Shown: positions 13,127-24,668 of the stretch, one piece after another
How positions within the stretch are numbered: position 1 is the stretch's first letter
Layout: the number at the start of each line of letters is the position of its first letter
Source: Dastarcus helophoroides
Lineage: Eukaryota; Arthropoda; Insecta; Coleoptera; Bothrideridae
Reading direction: 5' to 3'
Assembly: GCA_028583605.1 (NCBI GenBank)
Contig: CM053330.1
Coordinates: 18,935,539 to 18,999,538, forward strand
Length of the DNA stretch: 64,000 nt
Program-made: the position numbers and the translations under genes
Notes under the pieces: generated by a model
The model's database searches: none
Seen by the model: the letters and a program-made list of their open reading frames with translations, nothing else
Told to the model about the DNA's origin: nothing

Positions 13127-14008
13127 AATATAATTGAAATTTAAATAAATTACAGCGATTTAAAAGAGTTGAATGGGAAGTCACTATTATTGTTGACTTG
13201 CGTAAAATGTTGACCTCAAGGAGAGAGATGTCTATATTTATCAGCAATTCAACCTAGTAACTTGTTTTTATCTCTTATTTAAACAATAAACAAAATAAAT
13301 TTCGTAAGGCACTCTGCAACATGTGGTTATCAATAATTTTACTCGATAGAAGATATGCTTAATATTTCAGTCCTGGTCTTTTAGGTGCATTTACCTTACC
13401 GGAACCGGATTCGGGTAATATGTATATTAAAGGAAAATATTACTAATGTAAGTGGCGTTCGGCGAAATTATAGGAAATATCAACAGCAGTGGCGCTGCTC
13501 AGGGGAGGTAGGGAAGGCTGAGCCTCCTCTGAAATTTTGAAAAATTTGTTTAGTTTCTTGGGGTAACTTCAAATTATTTATTTTTAAATGTATTTACCTA
13601 GCTAATGTTTTTATTATATTTAATGTAGGAATATGCATGTTGATATGTCAAAATGCATTATTGAATGATTGACCACCAATGAAATTCGTAAACGTTCCGT
13701 CTCACTACTTTTAAGCTATCAGTTTTTACATTGTTTGCCTTTTTCCCACCTTCTGACATCTAGAGGCAGCAAATCGTCTCAAGCTTCAAGCCTGTTCAGT
13801 TGTTATTCATTTAAATTGGTCAAAAATAACCTTGAGCCTACTGACGAAACAGAATTCTATTATTCCCATAAAACTCTCTGCTGTTTTTCGAGAAAATGGG
13901 ATAATTATCATCAAGTTTATTGGTATCAGGTCAAAATTGTACACAAAATATCAGAAAGGCGAAGACTCTTCCTTTCAGTATTGATTCAAATATAAACGGA
14001 GATCAACT
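13127..14008. other. Upstream flank of DHTKD1
   Basis: DHTKD1 transcription must start just above 13126. No clear TATA or initiator could be assigned. A short repeat reading CAGTGGCGCTGCTCAGG at about 13488 looks transposon-derived. The 108-codon plus-strand frame at 13669 is not recognised. Confidence 0.4.
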
Positions 14009-14026
14009 CGATGCTTCTTTTGCCAA

Positions 14027-14776
14027 TCAGTTAGGGGCAAAATCTCCTTTTGTAAAAGAAAATTGACAAGCGTCAACTAATTTTATGAACTTCAGTCCGG
14101 GATTGCACCGTGTCACAGAACTACTAAAAGTGTTCAAAGTTTCACCCGCCATCGTAGGGGACTTCTTCAGGAACAAAGAAAAGAAAGAATAAATAAAAAG
14201 AGAAATATAAGGTAATATGCAAACATGAAATAATGAAAAGGCCAATTTCAAAACAGCAGAACACGGTAACTCAGCATGTCCACCATACCACAGGTGAAAC
14301 TCTTCTGAATGGAAATTGGTACGAAGGATAAGAAAGTTTAGACAGAAGAGCACGGTAACTCAGTATATCCACCATACCAGCGGCGAAACTCTTCTGAGAG
14401 GAAAGAGGAAAAGGGAAACTTTATATACCATTCGTCTGCACATATCTTTGGTGCTCGGATATTCGCGTCTTAAATGATCGCCCAGTTTCTTCGATGTACA
14501 CTGAACCACAAGAACAAGGAACCCTGTACACACCATTAGAACAAAATGATGAAATTTTATCTTTGGGAGATGGGAGGGGAGGTGGGATCTTTGAGGATGA
14601 TGAAAAAATGGGTTTAATGTTGTGTTTTTTCAATAATTTTCCGATTTGATCTGTTACTCCATGAACATAAGGATAAAAGGCTTTAAAAGAAATTATTGAA
14701 TTTTGTGAAGGAGGAGGGGTAGGGTGAAGATAGCATTTAATGACAGTTTTTGAAGCTGTCTTCTTTCTTCCTCTGT
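14027..14776 (-). mobile_element. Penelope-like element fragment (GIY-YIG 3' end), minus copy
   Basis: The minus-strand reading encodes a linker with GKLLKKHNIKPIFSSSSKI, then GVYRVPCSCGSVYIEETGR and ISEHQR: the GIY-YIG endonuclease start of a Penelope-like retroelement protein. The YIG glycine is replaced (YIE), so this copy is probably inactive. It runs down into the terminal block at 14080-14190 (GAAGAAGTCCCC reading). The reverse transcriptase part is absent. It meets the plus-strand copy head to head near 14776. Confidence 0.75.
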
Positions 14777-15592
14777 TGACGAAGTAACAGATCAAATCGA
14801 AAAATTATTGAGAAAACACAACAATAAACCCATTTTTTCATCATCCTCAAAGATCCAACAGCTCCTCCCATTTCCCAAAAATTAAATTTCATCCTTTTGT
14901 TCTAATGGGGTGTACAGGGTTCCTTGTTCTTGTGGCTCAGTGTACATCGGAGAAACGGGGCGATCATTTAAGACGCGAATATCTGAGCACCAAAGATGTC
15001 TTAGATCTGGTTTATTTTCGCAGTCAGCCATTGCCGAACATCAACATGAGACCGGACATAAGATTCTCTTTGATAATATTTCAATTACCTCCAATATTCC
15101 CAATTACTATAATAGGAAGTAGGCGAGGCCATTGAAATTCAAAAATTCCCCAAAAACATCAACGGAGACGACGGTTACATGCTTTTCTCCATCTCGAAAC
15201 CAACCATCGGAAATCTTTGGGAGTGGTCGCGCAGGCGAATGGTATATAAAGTTTCCATTCCCTCTTTCCTTTCAGAAGAGTTTCGCCTGTGGTATGGTGG
15301 ACATATCGAGTACTGTGCTCTTCTGTCTAAACTTTCTTATCCTTTGTACCAATTTTCAATTCAGAAGAGTTTCGCCTCTGGTATGGTGGACATACTGAGT
15401 TACAGTGCTCTGATGTTTTGAAATTGGCCTTTTCATTCTTTCATTTTTGCATATTCCCTTATATTTCTTTTTTTATTTATTGTTTCTTTTCTTTGTTGCA
15501 GAAGAAGCCCCCTACGATGATGGGCGAAACGTCGAACACTTTTAGTAGTTCTTTGACACGGTCCAATCCAGGAAGAAGTATATCCAGGCAGT
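14777..15592 (+). mobile_element. Penelope-like element fragment (GIY-YIG 3' end), plus copy
   Basis: The plus-strand reading repeats the same protein region: EKLLRKHNNKPIFSSSSKI, then YRVPCSCGSVYIGETGR, SEHQR, IAEHQHETGH and NYYNRK. A frameshift at about 15120 moves the frame to GEAIEIQKFPKNINGDDGY. The terminal block (15498-15583) follows, with TGGGCGAAACGTCGAACAC. It keeps the YIG motif lost in the minus copy but is still frameshifted and lacks the reverse transcriptase, so it cannot move by itself. Confidence 0.78.
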
Positions 15593-15599
15593 AAGAATG

Positions 15600-17340
15600 T
15601 CTTAAGTGTATAGTAATTGTGGATTTTCTCATTGAATTGTGTTAAATATGAGTGAGGTTGTTTTATTTGCTACATTTGAAAATCACAACAGAGATGGTAA
15701 GCTTTTAATCTTTTACGTAAAAATGTCAATGATTTCTCTAGTTGTTTGTTCCAATAAAAAAATTAATAATTAAAAGAAGGCCGCTAACCCTCCTCTGTCA
15801 AAAAGGTCACGAACCGCACTGATCAACAACGAGATAACCGTAGTCAAATAATTGTCCGGATTCGACGCTGTGTGTGGACGCTATAAAATAAAATCAGTAA
15901 AAATATGTTATCAGCAAAACAATATTAAAAAGCAATGATGTGTTTAAAACAGAGCCGGATTTAGGGTAAAGATACACGAAGCAGTTTTCGCCGAATCGGC
16001 CAAAGACAAGACCAGTTAAGATGCGCCACTCTTTCAGAGACTTTTGAAGTCATGTTTTAAGCGCCATCTCTTGCTGCTTAGTACGTACCATTACATCAGT
16101 CGCTAATAAATGCTACAGGAATCTGTACCATTCGCGCGGGACTTTCAAAATGTTTTATTAAGAAATTACTGTAAATCTTTTAAAGATATTGCACAGAACA
16201 AATTGTACATTTAAAATATGTAATACAATTATGAAAAAATTGTATCAAATATTTTAAATGACAAACATTTTATCTGTGCAATATTTTTATAAGAAAATTT
16301 GGGACATATGGTAAATTATAAGACATGGTTATATGAAATTTTATATATTGAAAATTGAGTTGTTTTAAAAGTTATTAAAAATTTTATTATTATAATACTC
16401 ATATGCTTTGGACAGAAATGTGTTTATCTCATCATTAGCATCTAAAAGGTTAAATGACGATCACAGACAATCGTACAAATTTTCTAGGTTAAAACATATA
16501 GGTATGTAACATATTATGAATATAACTGTGAAAGTTTCGATAACAGTTTTACCTAATAAGGTGTTTAAACATCAACAATTTGCAATATGTATGTATACAA
16601 GTTATTAGTAAAATAGGAAAAAAATGCATTTTGCATATTTCTGCCATTTTTATCGTTTTTTTTTTTGGAGTAAATGCATTTTTACCTCAACAGAGTCTTT
16701 CATATTTGCAGACAATTTTTTCAACTTGCTTCAGTTTGAAATTTCCACTTTTTTTGAATTCAAGTTTAAAATCCAAATCTCGAAAGAGGAAGTTAAAACA
16801 AAAAACATAAAAATTGGAATTTTGAAAAAAGGACTAAATCACAAAAAAAAACAACTAAACCTTTAACAAAAACGTTCTCAAACTTTAAACTAGTTATAAA
16901 AATATTAAAGTTTCACGAAAAATTATGAAAAAAACTCTAATATTCGAATGTAAGTAAAAAATTTCAAGACTAAAGTGGAAATTTAAAGAATAATTCTTTA
17001 CTTAAACTCTCATCTTATAGAAAATTTATAAATTCTGAATAAATAGATAACATTATTATAAATTATAAATACATATTAACATAAATAAAATAAATAACAA
17101 ATACTGTAATACATAGTTAATAAATAATAAATAACAATGTAGTGTTACCTCGATTAACGAATAGGAAAACTTTCACCAAATTATTATGTTAAGCGAAATC
17201 TTGTACTTGGATGTAAAAAAAAACTCTAGCCAGAATATAGTTAATTTCTACCGTCCTTAGTTGAAATAAAAAATTTCGCTTAACAAAGTAATTTCATGCA
17301 AACTTTGATATTCATTAATCGATGCTTCAAGTTTAAATAA
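15600..17340. other. Gene-poor repeat region
   Basis: No coding sequence recognised. From about 16700 to 17030 it is A-rich cryptically simple DNA. The ORFs at 16580-16866 fall in this composition and carry no family motif. Confidence 0.5.
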
Positions 17341-17590
17341 TGTTTTCCTCTGTACCACATCGGCAATTAATGAATAATTATGCCAGCGAGAATAACATTA
17401 TTAAGCATATTAATTTATGTAACTGATTAGCAAAAGAATCGTAGAGTTCATCTTTGTTGAGATTTAAATTTCAACAGAACTTCTTTTATTAATCAGTTAT
17501 ACTAGTACGCTTGATAATGTCAGTTCTACTAGCGAAAACCATATCGCGTAATTATTGTTAATTACCGATGTGGGATGTGGTAAAAGGGTA
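17341..17590. repeat. MITE-like terminal-inverted-repeat element, copy 1
   Basis: The left arm starts CCACATCGGCAATTAA and continues AATAATTATGCC and AACATTATTAAGC. The right arm, reverse complemented, reads CCACATCGGTAATTAA, AATAATTACGC and GACATTATCAAGC. Arms are about 65 bp. An interior ATTAGCAAAAGAA word recurs in the other copies. Confidence 0.6.
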
Positions 17591-17639
17591 AAACCTTTTT
17601 ATAACTTGATTATAAGCAACAAATACTTCCAATCCATAA

Positions 17640-17785
17640 AGGGATTTATCCCTTGACCATATCGGCAATAATTACGCCAACAGAACTGGCATTTTCAAGG
17701 GAATTAATATTAATTGATTAGCAAAAGAACGATGCCAGTTCTGCCGGTAAAATACATTGCCGATGTGATAAAGGGGTAAAACCTT
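17640..17785. repeat. MITE-like terminal-inverted-repeat element, copy 2
   Basis: The left arm CATATCGGCAATAATTACGC..AACAGAACTGGCAT is matched on the right by the reverse complement of ATGCCAGTTCTGCC..ATTGCCGATGTG. It is followed by AAAGGGGTAAAACCTTT, also present after copy 1 (17580) and, slightly changed, at 28690. Confidence 0.6.
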
Positions 17786-17839
17786 TCATGGACTTAATCA
17801 TAAGTCAGTGTTTACTTCAGTGTTCTTGTAAAAAATGCT

Positions 17840-19729
17840 TTATCTGCGCTTTTGCCACTTTAAAAGAGCCAATGCTTTAAGGGGATCCTCGTAAGATGTT
17901 CTTAAATCCTTTCCTGTTAAAATTCTGTTCACGATTTTAATGTAATTATGGACCAAAATATTTATAGTTAAACTGACAAATTTATCTGACTTATTTAAAT
18001 GAATATTACAAAACAACTTATCAAGATTAGATCTATATTTTGACAAAATAATATTTACTAACCTTTCCTTTATGCCGTAAGATATAATTAAATTTGGAAG
18101 ATTTTCTATTACTAACTGTGTTACATGACGGAAAGCAAATGAAAAACTGCTAGAGGGATGAATTAAAGAGTACCCACTGTACTGGCGTTCTCTAATAAGT
18201 TCATTTTCAGGCAGTTCTTCATCTGCTGAAGATAATTTCTTATTATAAGAAACGCACGGGTTGATCTTGTTAAGTTGTTTTGCAACGTAACCCGCAGTGT
18301 ACGCAGAAGTATATATAGATAATCTTGAGGAAGAGCATTTTTCTAAACGTTTATTGCTATAAACTGGCACTAAAACATTCTGTGGAATACACTGACCTTC
18401 TTCTCCTTTTTCAACAAAGGATGTTAAAGTATCAAGTAGTCCAATCGATTTATCTTTTTCGCAGTTTGAACCAGCGGAATGAGGTGAAACAAAATTATTA
18501 ACGGCTAGGGATTTAGTGAACGTAATAAAGGAAGAGCATGTTGGGTTTATATTCCTTACTCCGTGACTTCGTACACAAGAGAAATAATTTTCAAGAGGAT
18601 CTTGATTCAAATCTCTCGGGCAAAGGTGTCCGAAGTTACTTTTCTGGAGTTTTTCCCATAATGCTATGATGCTTGTGATCGAAAATATCCAGTTCTTTAA
18701 GGTTGGGGGTTTTAATTTTTTGGAAGGATCAAGAGAGGAAGAAAAATACATGGATTGGAGTACTGGAAGTGAAGAACGCCAAAAGGAAAGATGTTTCGAT
18801 TTTTGCGTCACCGCACACCGAAGTTCTTTACCTGCTGAAGGATAAAGGGAAACGCCATTGATACTATCAAATAATTTATCAAAAAATAAAAGAAGATCAG
18901 CCGTGTCAACTGCTTTGGGATCCAGATAAAATTGAGAAGTGGGTTGGAGCTCAACACTAGTCTTGGCAGCAAGACGCATAGCACTTCCCACTGAGTGACT
19001 AAAAACTTGCGTACAGTTTTTTACTTTCATTTTTTTAATTTTACTGGGGACAATATGTTCCTCAGTAATTTTGTAAAATTGACTATACGTTTGTCCATGA
19101 CTTTTGTCGAGTTCATAGAGCCGCATTACATGTGACCAAGAGGCAACTTTTTCTTTATTCTCTTGAAGGAAATGTAAATTATAATTTAATAAATTATTAC
19201 GAATGCCTTTCATAAGGTGTGGAAAATCAAACAAATGAATAATTTCTTCATTATCGATTAAATAACCGCGATATCTATTTTCGACGTTATTTAATAGACA
19301 ATGTCTTGTGGTTTCCTTCAAAAGATAATTTACCGCAGCTTGATTTGTAGCTCCTTGATCACATATAGATGCGACTATATTCAGACCAGTTTTCCGTGTT
19401 TGCCGAACAACCTCTTTAATCATTCGCACTAAATCCACTGTTGAAGTGGATCCTTCGCAAAAAGTGTAACAAACTGGCTGCTTCCACTTCTTACGAATTC
19501 CTTTTAGCATGAACACCAAAGCATGGTCGGCAAACTGAGCCCTCCTCTCACTTCCACCAAAATCAACAAAACCTTCAACAACATCCAACCGTTGATTATA
19601 TTGTAGTCCTGGTTGCAGAGAAATTTCATCAAACAAAAGAACACAATATCTATCAACGGAATCGGCGACAGAGTGGAGCAAAACATACGACTCATCTTCA
19701 AAGCTGTCAGCGCGCGCGGTGATTGGCAT
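17840..19729 (-). CDS. P-element-family (THAP9-type) transposase, N-terminus not seen
   Basis: A single open frame of 629 codons. It matches the catalytic core of P-element transposases: FDEISLQPGLQYN (D34), DHALVFMLKGIRKKWKQPV (68-86), CDQGATNQAAVN with D124, FDFPHLMKGIRNNL (168-180), and RDLNQDPLENYFSCVRSHG with E380, which fits the expected D, D, E triad. Family members are usually 750-900 residues and begin with a THAP DNA-binding domain plus coiled coil; these are missing here. A TAG stands four codons upstream of the first ATG, but CTTAG at 19740-19736 could be an intron acceptor, so upstream exons are possible. None were found up to 21.2 kb. The core is free of frameshifts and stops, which suggests recent activity or domestication. 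Confidence 0.88.
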   Translation of the reverse strand: MPITARADSFEDESYVLLHSVADSVDRYCVLLFDEISLQPGLQYNQRLDVVEGFVDFGGSERRAQFADHALVFMLKGIRKKWKQPVCYTFCEGSTSTVDLVRMIKEVVRQTRKTGLNIVASICDQGATNQAAVNYLLKETTRHCLLNNVENRYRGYLIDNEEIIHLFDFPHLMKGIRNNLLNYNLHFLQENKEKVASWSHVMRLYELDKSHGQTYSQFYKITEEHIVPSKIKKMKVKNCTQVFSHSVGSAMRLAAKTSVELQPTSQFYLDPKAVDTADLLLFFDKLFDSINGVSLYPSAGKELRCAVTQKSKHLSFWRSSLPVLQSMYFSSSLDPSKKLKPPTLKNWIFSITSIIALWEKLQKSNFGHLCPRDLNQDPLENYFSCVRSHGVRNINPTCSSFITFTKSLAVNNFVSPHSAGSNCEKDKSIGLLDTLTSFVEKGEEGQCIPQNVLVPVYSNKRLEKCSSSRLSIYTSAYTAGYVAKQLNKINPCVSYNKKLSSADEELPENELIRERQYSGYSLIHPSSSFSFAFRHVTQLVIENLPNLIISYGIKERLVNIILSKYRSNLDKLFCNIHLNKSDKFVSLTINILVHNYIKIVNRILTGKDLRTSYEDPLKALALLKWQKRR

Positions 19730-19764
19730 TTCCAGCTAAGGATCACTCCCTCTGGTGGCGACAA

Positions 19765-21290
19765 TTATAACTACTGCTTGTAGGTCACAGGTTTGTTTAC
19801 ATTTTGATATAGCGTTTGCTTTGTGAATGTAGCCATAACAAGCGTTCAATTTTCGGTTAGTTGATGTTAGAATCAGAAGTTAATGGTTTGATTAGTTTGT
19901 ACCTAAGTACCTAAAGTAGACATTTGTTTATACCTACCTATATTTATAGACTTTTTAAATTTAGTTATTCATTATTGTAGAAGATGGAATTTACTTCAAA
20001 TCAAATAAAAAGCAAATCAAAGATTTTTGGCATTGTTTATGGCTGCATTACACAAAAATATACAAGAGAAAATATTTAGAAGGCTCTTGCTAACATTCTT
20101 TGTTTATGAAACTAAAAAACATGATATTTCATATACAGTGCTATTATTTCTCTTCCGTAACATTTCTATTGTTGAGACAGTTAATGATTAATTTTACTAA
20201 ATGTTATCAATTTTAAACATAGTTTTACAGCCAGCTATTCCATTTCTCCTCAAGAAGGACATTTACGATACCATAACTATGTGGCTAATGTTTTAAATAA
20301 TTTCCAAACATTAGAAGTATTCCAGAATGTACTTAAATTCTAGTTTAAGCAGCAACATGTCTATGCTGCAGAATCAAAATGGTAAGGGTAACCAAATTTT
20401 AAAATTCATCACTGAAATGAATCCTTCTTGACTGATTACAGTGCTAAAAAACGAACCCTGGTCCAGTCATATCAGTCACTTGTCAAAATATTGTAGACTT
20501 TTTAATATTTATTGTGGCATTTATTGTTAATACAGTTTATTAGTGGTGATTATCACTTTTATCAGTAAGATATGGGGGGCTAAAGCATCAGATAAACAAT
20601 TTTTGAAAGTAGTAATTTAATTCAGTAGTTAGTTAGGTGGATGCTATCGTGAAGTAATTTTATTCGATGTAATGTGCAATTCAAACCTTATTACTTTATT
20701 TTAAATTTTCTCCATTTTCTTCTTTTACACACCAATAATAAACGTGACTTCCATTCAGAAGCCTTTCCCCTAAAAATATTTTCAATCTTTAACTGAACAA
20801 CAAAATTAACTAGTGTTAAGTATTACTACACCTTCTAACCTATTCCTCATTTACAACTTTTAGAATGTTAAACTGTTCTAGTAAATTAAAATAATATTCC
20901 TGAGGACTGAGGCTATAATGATAAATTTACCTTTTAACAATTATTCCATACAGAAATTGAGCTGTAAAAACAAGATTAAGATGCTTATGCACTGCAATCT
21001 ATCTCGCCCCTATTCCAAAACATAAAAGTTTTTTCCCCGAATCCATTATAATTTGTATAAACAGTCGGCTTGTTTTAATTACCTTAGTTATTGTCCTCTT
21101 AATATACATATAATTATTTGAAAATTATAAAAACTGCTTGGCAAAATAAGAAAATATTCATAGGAAATGTCTAATTTTTACATACATATTATAGCCTTAA
21201 AGATAGGTTATAAGCAAGCGACCTACTTGGGATCAGCTGATGGTTGGCGCGAACTTTTAATTCGAATCGCCAATTGCCAATTTTTTCTGA
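19765..21290. other. Non-coding stretch next to the P-element ORF
   Basis: No frame of useful length and no THAP C2CH pattern recognised on either strand. Clear P-element terminal repeats could not be located. Confidence 0.4.
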
Positions 21291-21294
21291 AGCA

Positions 21295-21600
21295 ATGGAT
21301 TCTGACGATGAATTAATAATTTTTAGCCAGTTTACTAAATTGTCGATTGAATAATAAAAAAAAAAGAAACGTCGTATGTGGGAACATCCAGTTGTTCAGG
21401 AAAGCAAAGAGAAAAGTTAATTTTATACTCTATATATGAGGACAATTAAAAGCGATGGCGCAAATTTTTTTAATTACTTACCTATGTCTCAAAATTCATT
21501 TAATGAATTAGTGGGTTTGATAAAAGGGGACATATCTAAGCAAGATACGGTGATGAGACATTTCCAACTTGTAATAACCCCACACATTTAGCTATTTTTT
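21295..21600 (+). pseudogene. PIF/Harbinger transposase N-terminal fragment, broken
   Basis: After an ATG at 21295 the frames read MDSDDELIIF, then RRRMWEHPVVQESKEK, then SDGANFFNYLPMSQNSFNEL and VGLIKGDISKQDTVMR. This is the order seen at the start of HARBI1-like proteins (WVHP, YFRMS, F-x-ELL, I-x-K-x-DT-x-MR). At least two stops or frameshifts break it, and the DDE core is absent. Confidence 0.62.
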
Positions 21601-22041
21601 TGCCTTTTTTTATTGAACCTCTTCCGTGCAAAGGGACTATTCGTTATCTAAATTTATGCAGATACTAAGAAGCACAACGAATATTTGTTTCTCGTGTGAA
21701 AAAATCACAAAAATTGCACATAAGCAATATTTGACAACTAGGCTTGATATTCACAGCTTAAAAACCGCTTGTCGTGTGAATACCACAAGCAGGTATAGAC
21801 GATGATACGCTTGAAGTCATAAAAACGCTAGCTGCGCCTAGTCCGGACGAGTGTACGCTTGACACCAGAGACTTGACACAGCCTGGGCGTGACGCTGCGT
21901 GTGTTCACTACCATCAAATCCAATGAAATCAAATGCCGAGTCGGCTGTCGACTCGGCCGCCAACCCTGCGAAAACTGCTTCGTGTGTCTTTAGTTAGCCT
22001 TAGAATTGATAAGGCCTTAAGTTATTTGAACATGTGTGTGT

Positions 22042-22830
22042 ATGTTAGGATCAAACACCGATTTCGGCCAATGGTCGAAGAAAACGGCCAAAACGCGTCC
22101 TGGCCACCAGCAAATTGCCAATGTCCGAAATATCGTTTTCTGGCCGTTTGATATAGACCAGGACGCGTTCTGGATCTCTCACGACTGCCAAAAAGCGAAA
22201 CTGTTGAATAATTCGCGTACTGGCTTTCTGAAAATAGCCAGAACGCGTTCGGGCATTCGCAGCTATACCAGAACGCGTCGAGCACATAAACGAAACGTAC
22301 AAAAGCCGATTTTGTACTTGTCTCAACATGTACAGTGGCTAAATCTATCTTCATTCGAGTGTGTTGTGGGTAGTAAGCAGTTTGGTGAAGTGAAAAAATA
22401 AATGGTATACGGGAGCAGGCCAAAAGTGGACTTGAAAAGCAAGCCGAGAAAATGGTTTCTCTAAGTAAGTACATGTATATTGAAAAAGTACTCATATGCG
22501 GAAAATGTATTTTATGTTGAAATCGTTCCTTTATTATGTTATTCATAAAGAATAAAAATATTTTGTTTTTGGACATCTTGCTCTTTGTGCTCGACGCGTT
22601 CTGGTATTGCTGCGAATGCCAGAACGCGTTCTAGCTATTTTCAGAAAGCCAGTTCGCGAATTATTCAACAGCTTCGCTTTCTGGCAGTCGTGAGAGATCC
22701 AGAACGCGTCCTGGTCTATATCAAACGGCCAGAAAGCGATATTTCGGACATTGGCAATTTGCTAGTGGCCAGAGCGCATTTTGGCCGTTTTCTTCGGCCA
22801 TTGGCCGAAATCGGTGTTTGATCCTAACAT
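22042..22830. mobile_element. Fold-back element with ACGCGT-rich 245 bp arms
   Basis: The left arm (22044-22287) and right arm (22583-22828) are near-identical inverted repeats ending GTTAGGATCAAACACCGATT. The loop is about 295 bp. Each arm contains several copies of a palindromic word close to CCAGAACGCGTTCTGG. The arms are far richer in CG than the flanks. No transposase is encoded; the open frames over each arm are near-copies of each other because the DNA is. No clear target duplication was found. Confidence 0.8.
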
Positions 22831-24668
22831 GTATACAAATATTTACATTTACCACCCTACCCCCACAAGATCCCCCTTTTTTAAAATGGAATAGGATGGC
22901 TTTTTATATGTTATTTAAAAGATTATTTTATTCTCTTTACAGTTAAAGTTTTATGAAAAATATAGGCAAAAAAAGTGTGCACTTATTTTTTAACTGAACA
23001 ACCATTAAACCTTATTTCAAAAGTGATTTAATTAATGAATTAAATAAAATTTGTTAGGTAGGTAATGAAAACCGTCATTTTATAAGAATAATAATACATA
23101 ACTCTTGGGAAATTTAAAAAAGAATATTTGTAAAACAAAGCCATTAAAAATATAGGCAGAATATTTGATGAATCGCAACAAATTATTGGAGAAACTTTGT
23201 GACGTTCTACTACAGGTTGGGGTATTGCCAAATTGAGAGGGTGGTAGATAATTTGAACATTTATTATAATAAATTTTTTATTTAAAGTACAATTGCATAA
23301 TTCTGTTTACCCTTAATTTGTATTTTTTAATAAAGATATTCCACGGCTAGAGTCGCCATGTCAAAGAATTAATTAATAAAAGTGTGGCTGGTTTATCATC
23401 GTAGGGGTTTTTTCAAGACCAAAAAATAAAAATTATAAAATATACAAGACAAATAAAAAAATACAAGAAATAAAGAATCAGATTCAAGACATCAGAGCCC
23501 GATGCACACTTTGAGTTATCCACAATCAAGCTTAATCCATCCCAGCTTGTCAGGCGGTATCAAGACATGTAGGGGGCCCTGAGTAATTTAAATCTGAGGG
23601 CTCCTAGCAAACCAAATCTCGCCCACTCCCCCAATAGGGGGAGGGGGCGAGATTTATTTATTTATTTTTAAGATAGGTATCATCTAAACGTTTGCTAAAA
23701 CATGTGGCAAACAATTTGAACATTTATTAAAATAGATTTTTTGCATAACTTTTGATTACTATTCGTTTGTATTTTTTAATAAAGGTATGTATCCTTACAA
23801 ATTTTCCACGGCTGAAGTCATTTAATAATATACTTCTTCCGGAATTAAACCAGGTTGAACAATTACTAAAAGTAGGTTTCGTTCACCATCGTAGGGGCTT
23901 TTTCAGGAGCAAAAAAATTAAAATAAATTAAAACTTCATAATTATAAAAAATAGGAAAAAATTTTGGGCAGTTATAGGGACTGCCGATAGAAGTAAAAAC
24001 ATAAAATTATGATATAGAAGGTTTTTTTTATTTTTTAAATTGTAATATCAAAAATTAAAATTATTATTTCTAGTTTTTATGTGTATTTGTATACGATCTA
24101 ATCCTGGATATTTTTATTTTGAGTTAATGCATATTAAAAAACCTGTCACACTATCTATATTTTATATTTGCATAGTAAATTTCAAGAATTTCAAAAAAAA
24201 TTGTTTTCAATGTACTGATTTTTCCTGATTATGTAAACACTTTAATTTGAATTATCTAAATACTGCCAATAATAAGTTACTACAGTCTTCGTTGGATGAG
24301 TTGATATGCAGAATATGTAGAATTACTTAATTTTACAAATTCAAATATATTAAAACAATCTCACACTTATTTATCTATCAACAAGTGCTTCATAGGCAGC
24401 TTTTGATGCCACTTGTATTTATAAAAAAATAATTCACTCAGCAACACGAAAAGGATACATTAAACTTTGGTCATAAAAGAAATAACTGGATCGTTAAGGC
24501 ACAAAATTCAAAACATATAACTGTGAGTGCTATACTTAATATTACTTAAATCAAAATATTTAATAAAGATTATAAGAAACGTCATTAAATGTCCAGAGTT
24601 GTTCGCAATGCGCAGATATTTTTCCGATCCGTACCGTCCGTACTGTGTCGACAAATGTGCATTTACCT
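22831..24668. other. Repeat-derived region with Penelope-like end remnants
   Basis: Two decayed Penelope-type terminal blocks are visible at about 23385-23425 (CATCGTAGGGGTTTTTTCAA) and 23826-23915 (CTTCTTCCGGAATTAAACC, then CATCGTAGGGGCTTTTTCAG). A GC-rich hairpin lies at 23614-23655. No gene recognised. Confidence 0.55.
23614..23655. repeat. Short GC-rich hairpin
   Basis: Arms of 19 nt (AAATCTCGCCCACTCCCCC and its inverse) pair at 18 of 19 positions around a 4 nt AATA loop. It stands out from the AT-rich surroundings. It may be the end of a repeat or a structured site; nothing downstream identifies a role. Confidence 0.7.

Noticed and set aside
19504..19764. 86-codon minus frame beginning MSPPEGVILSWKC as the missing N-terminus of the P-element protein
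   Set aside because: It overlaps the main frame out of phase and has no THAP C2CH pattern.
22022..22821. Frames of 184, 121, 92 and 78 codons as genes
   Set aside because: They all lie on the arms of the fold-back element and repeat each other because the arms are inverted copies; no start or splice context supports a protein.
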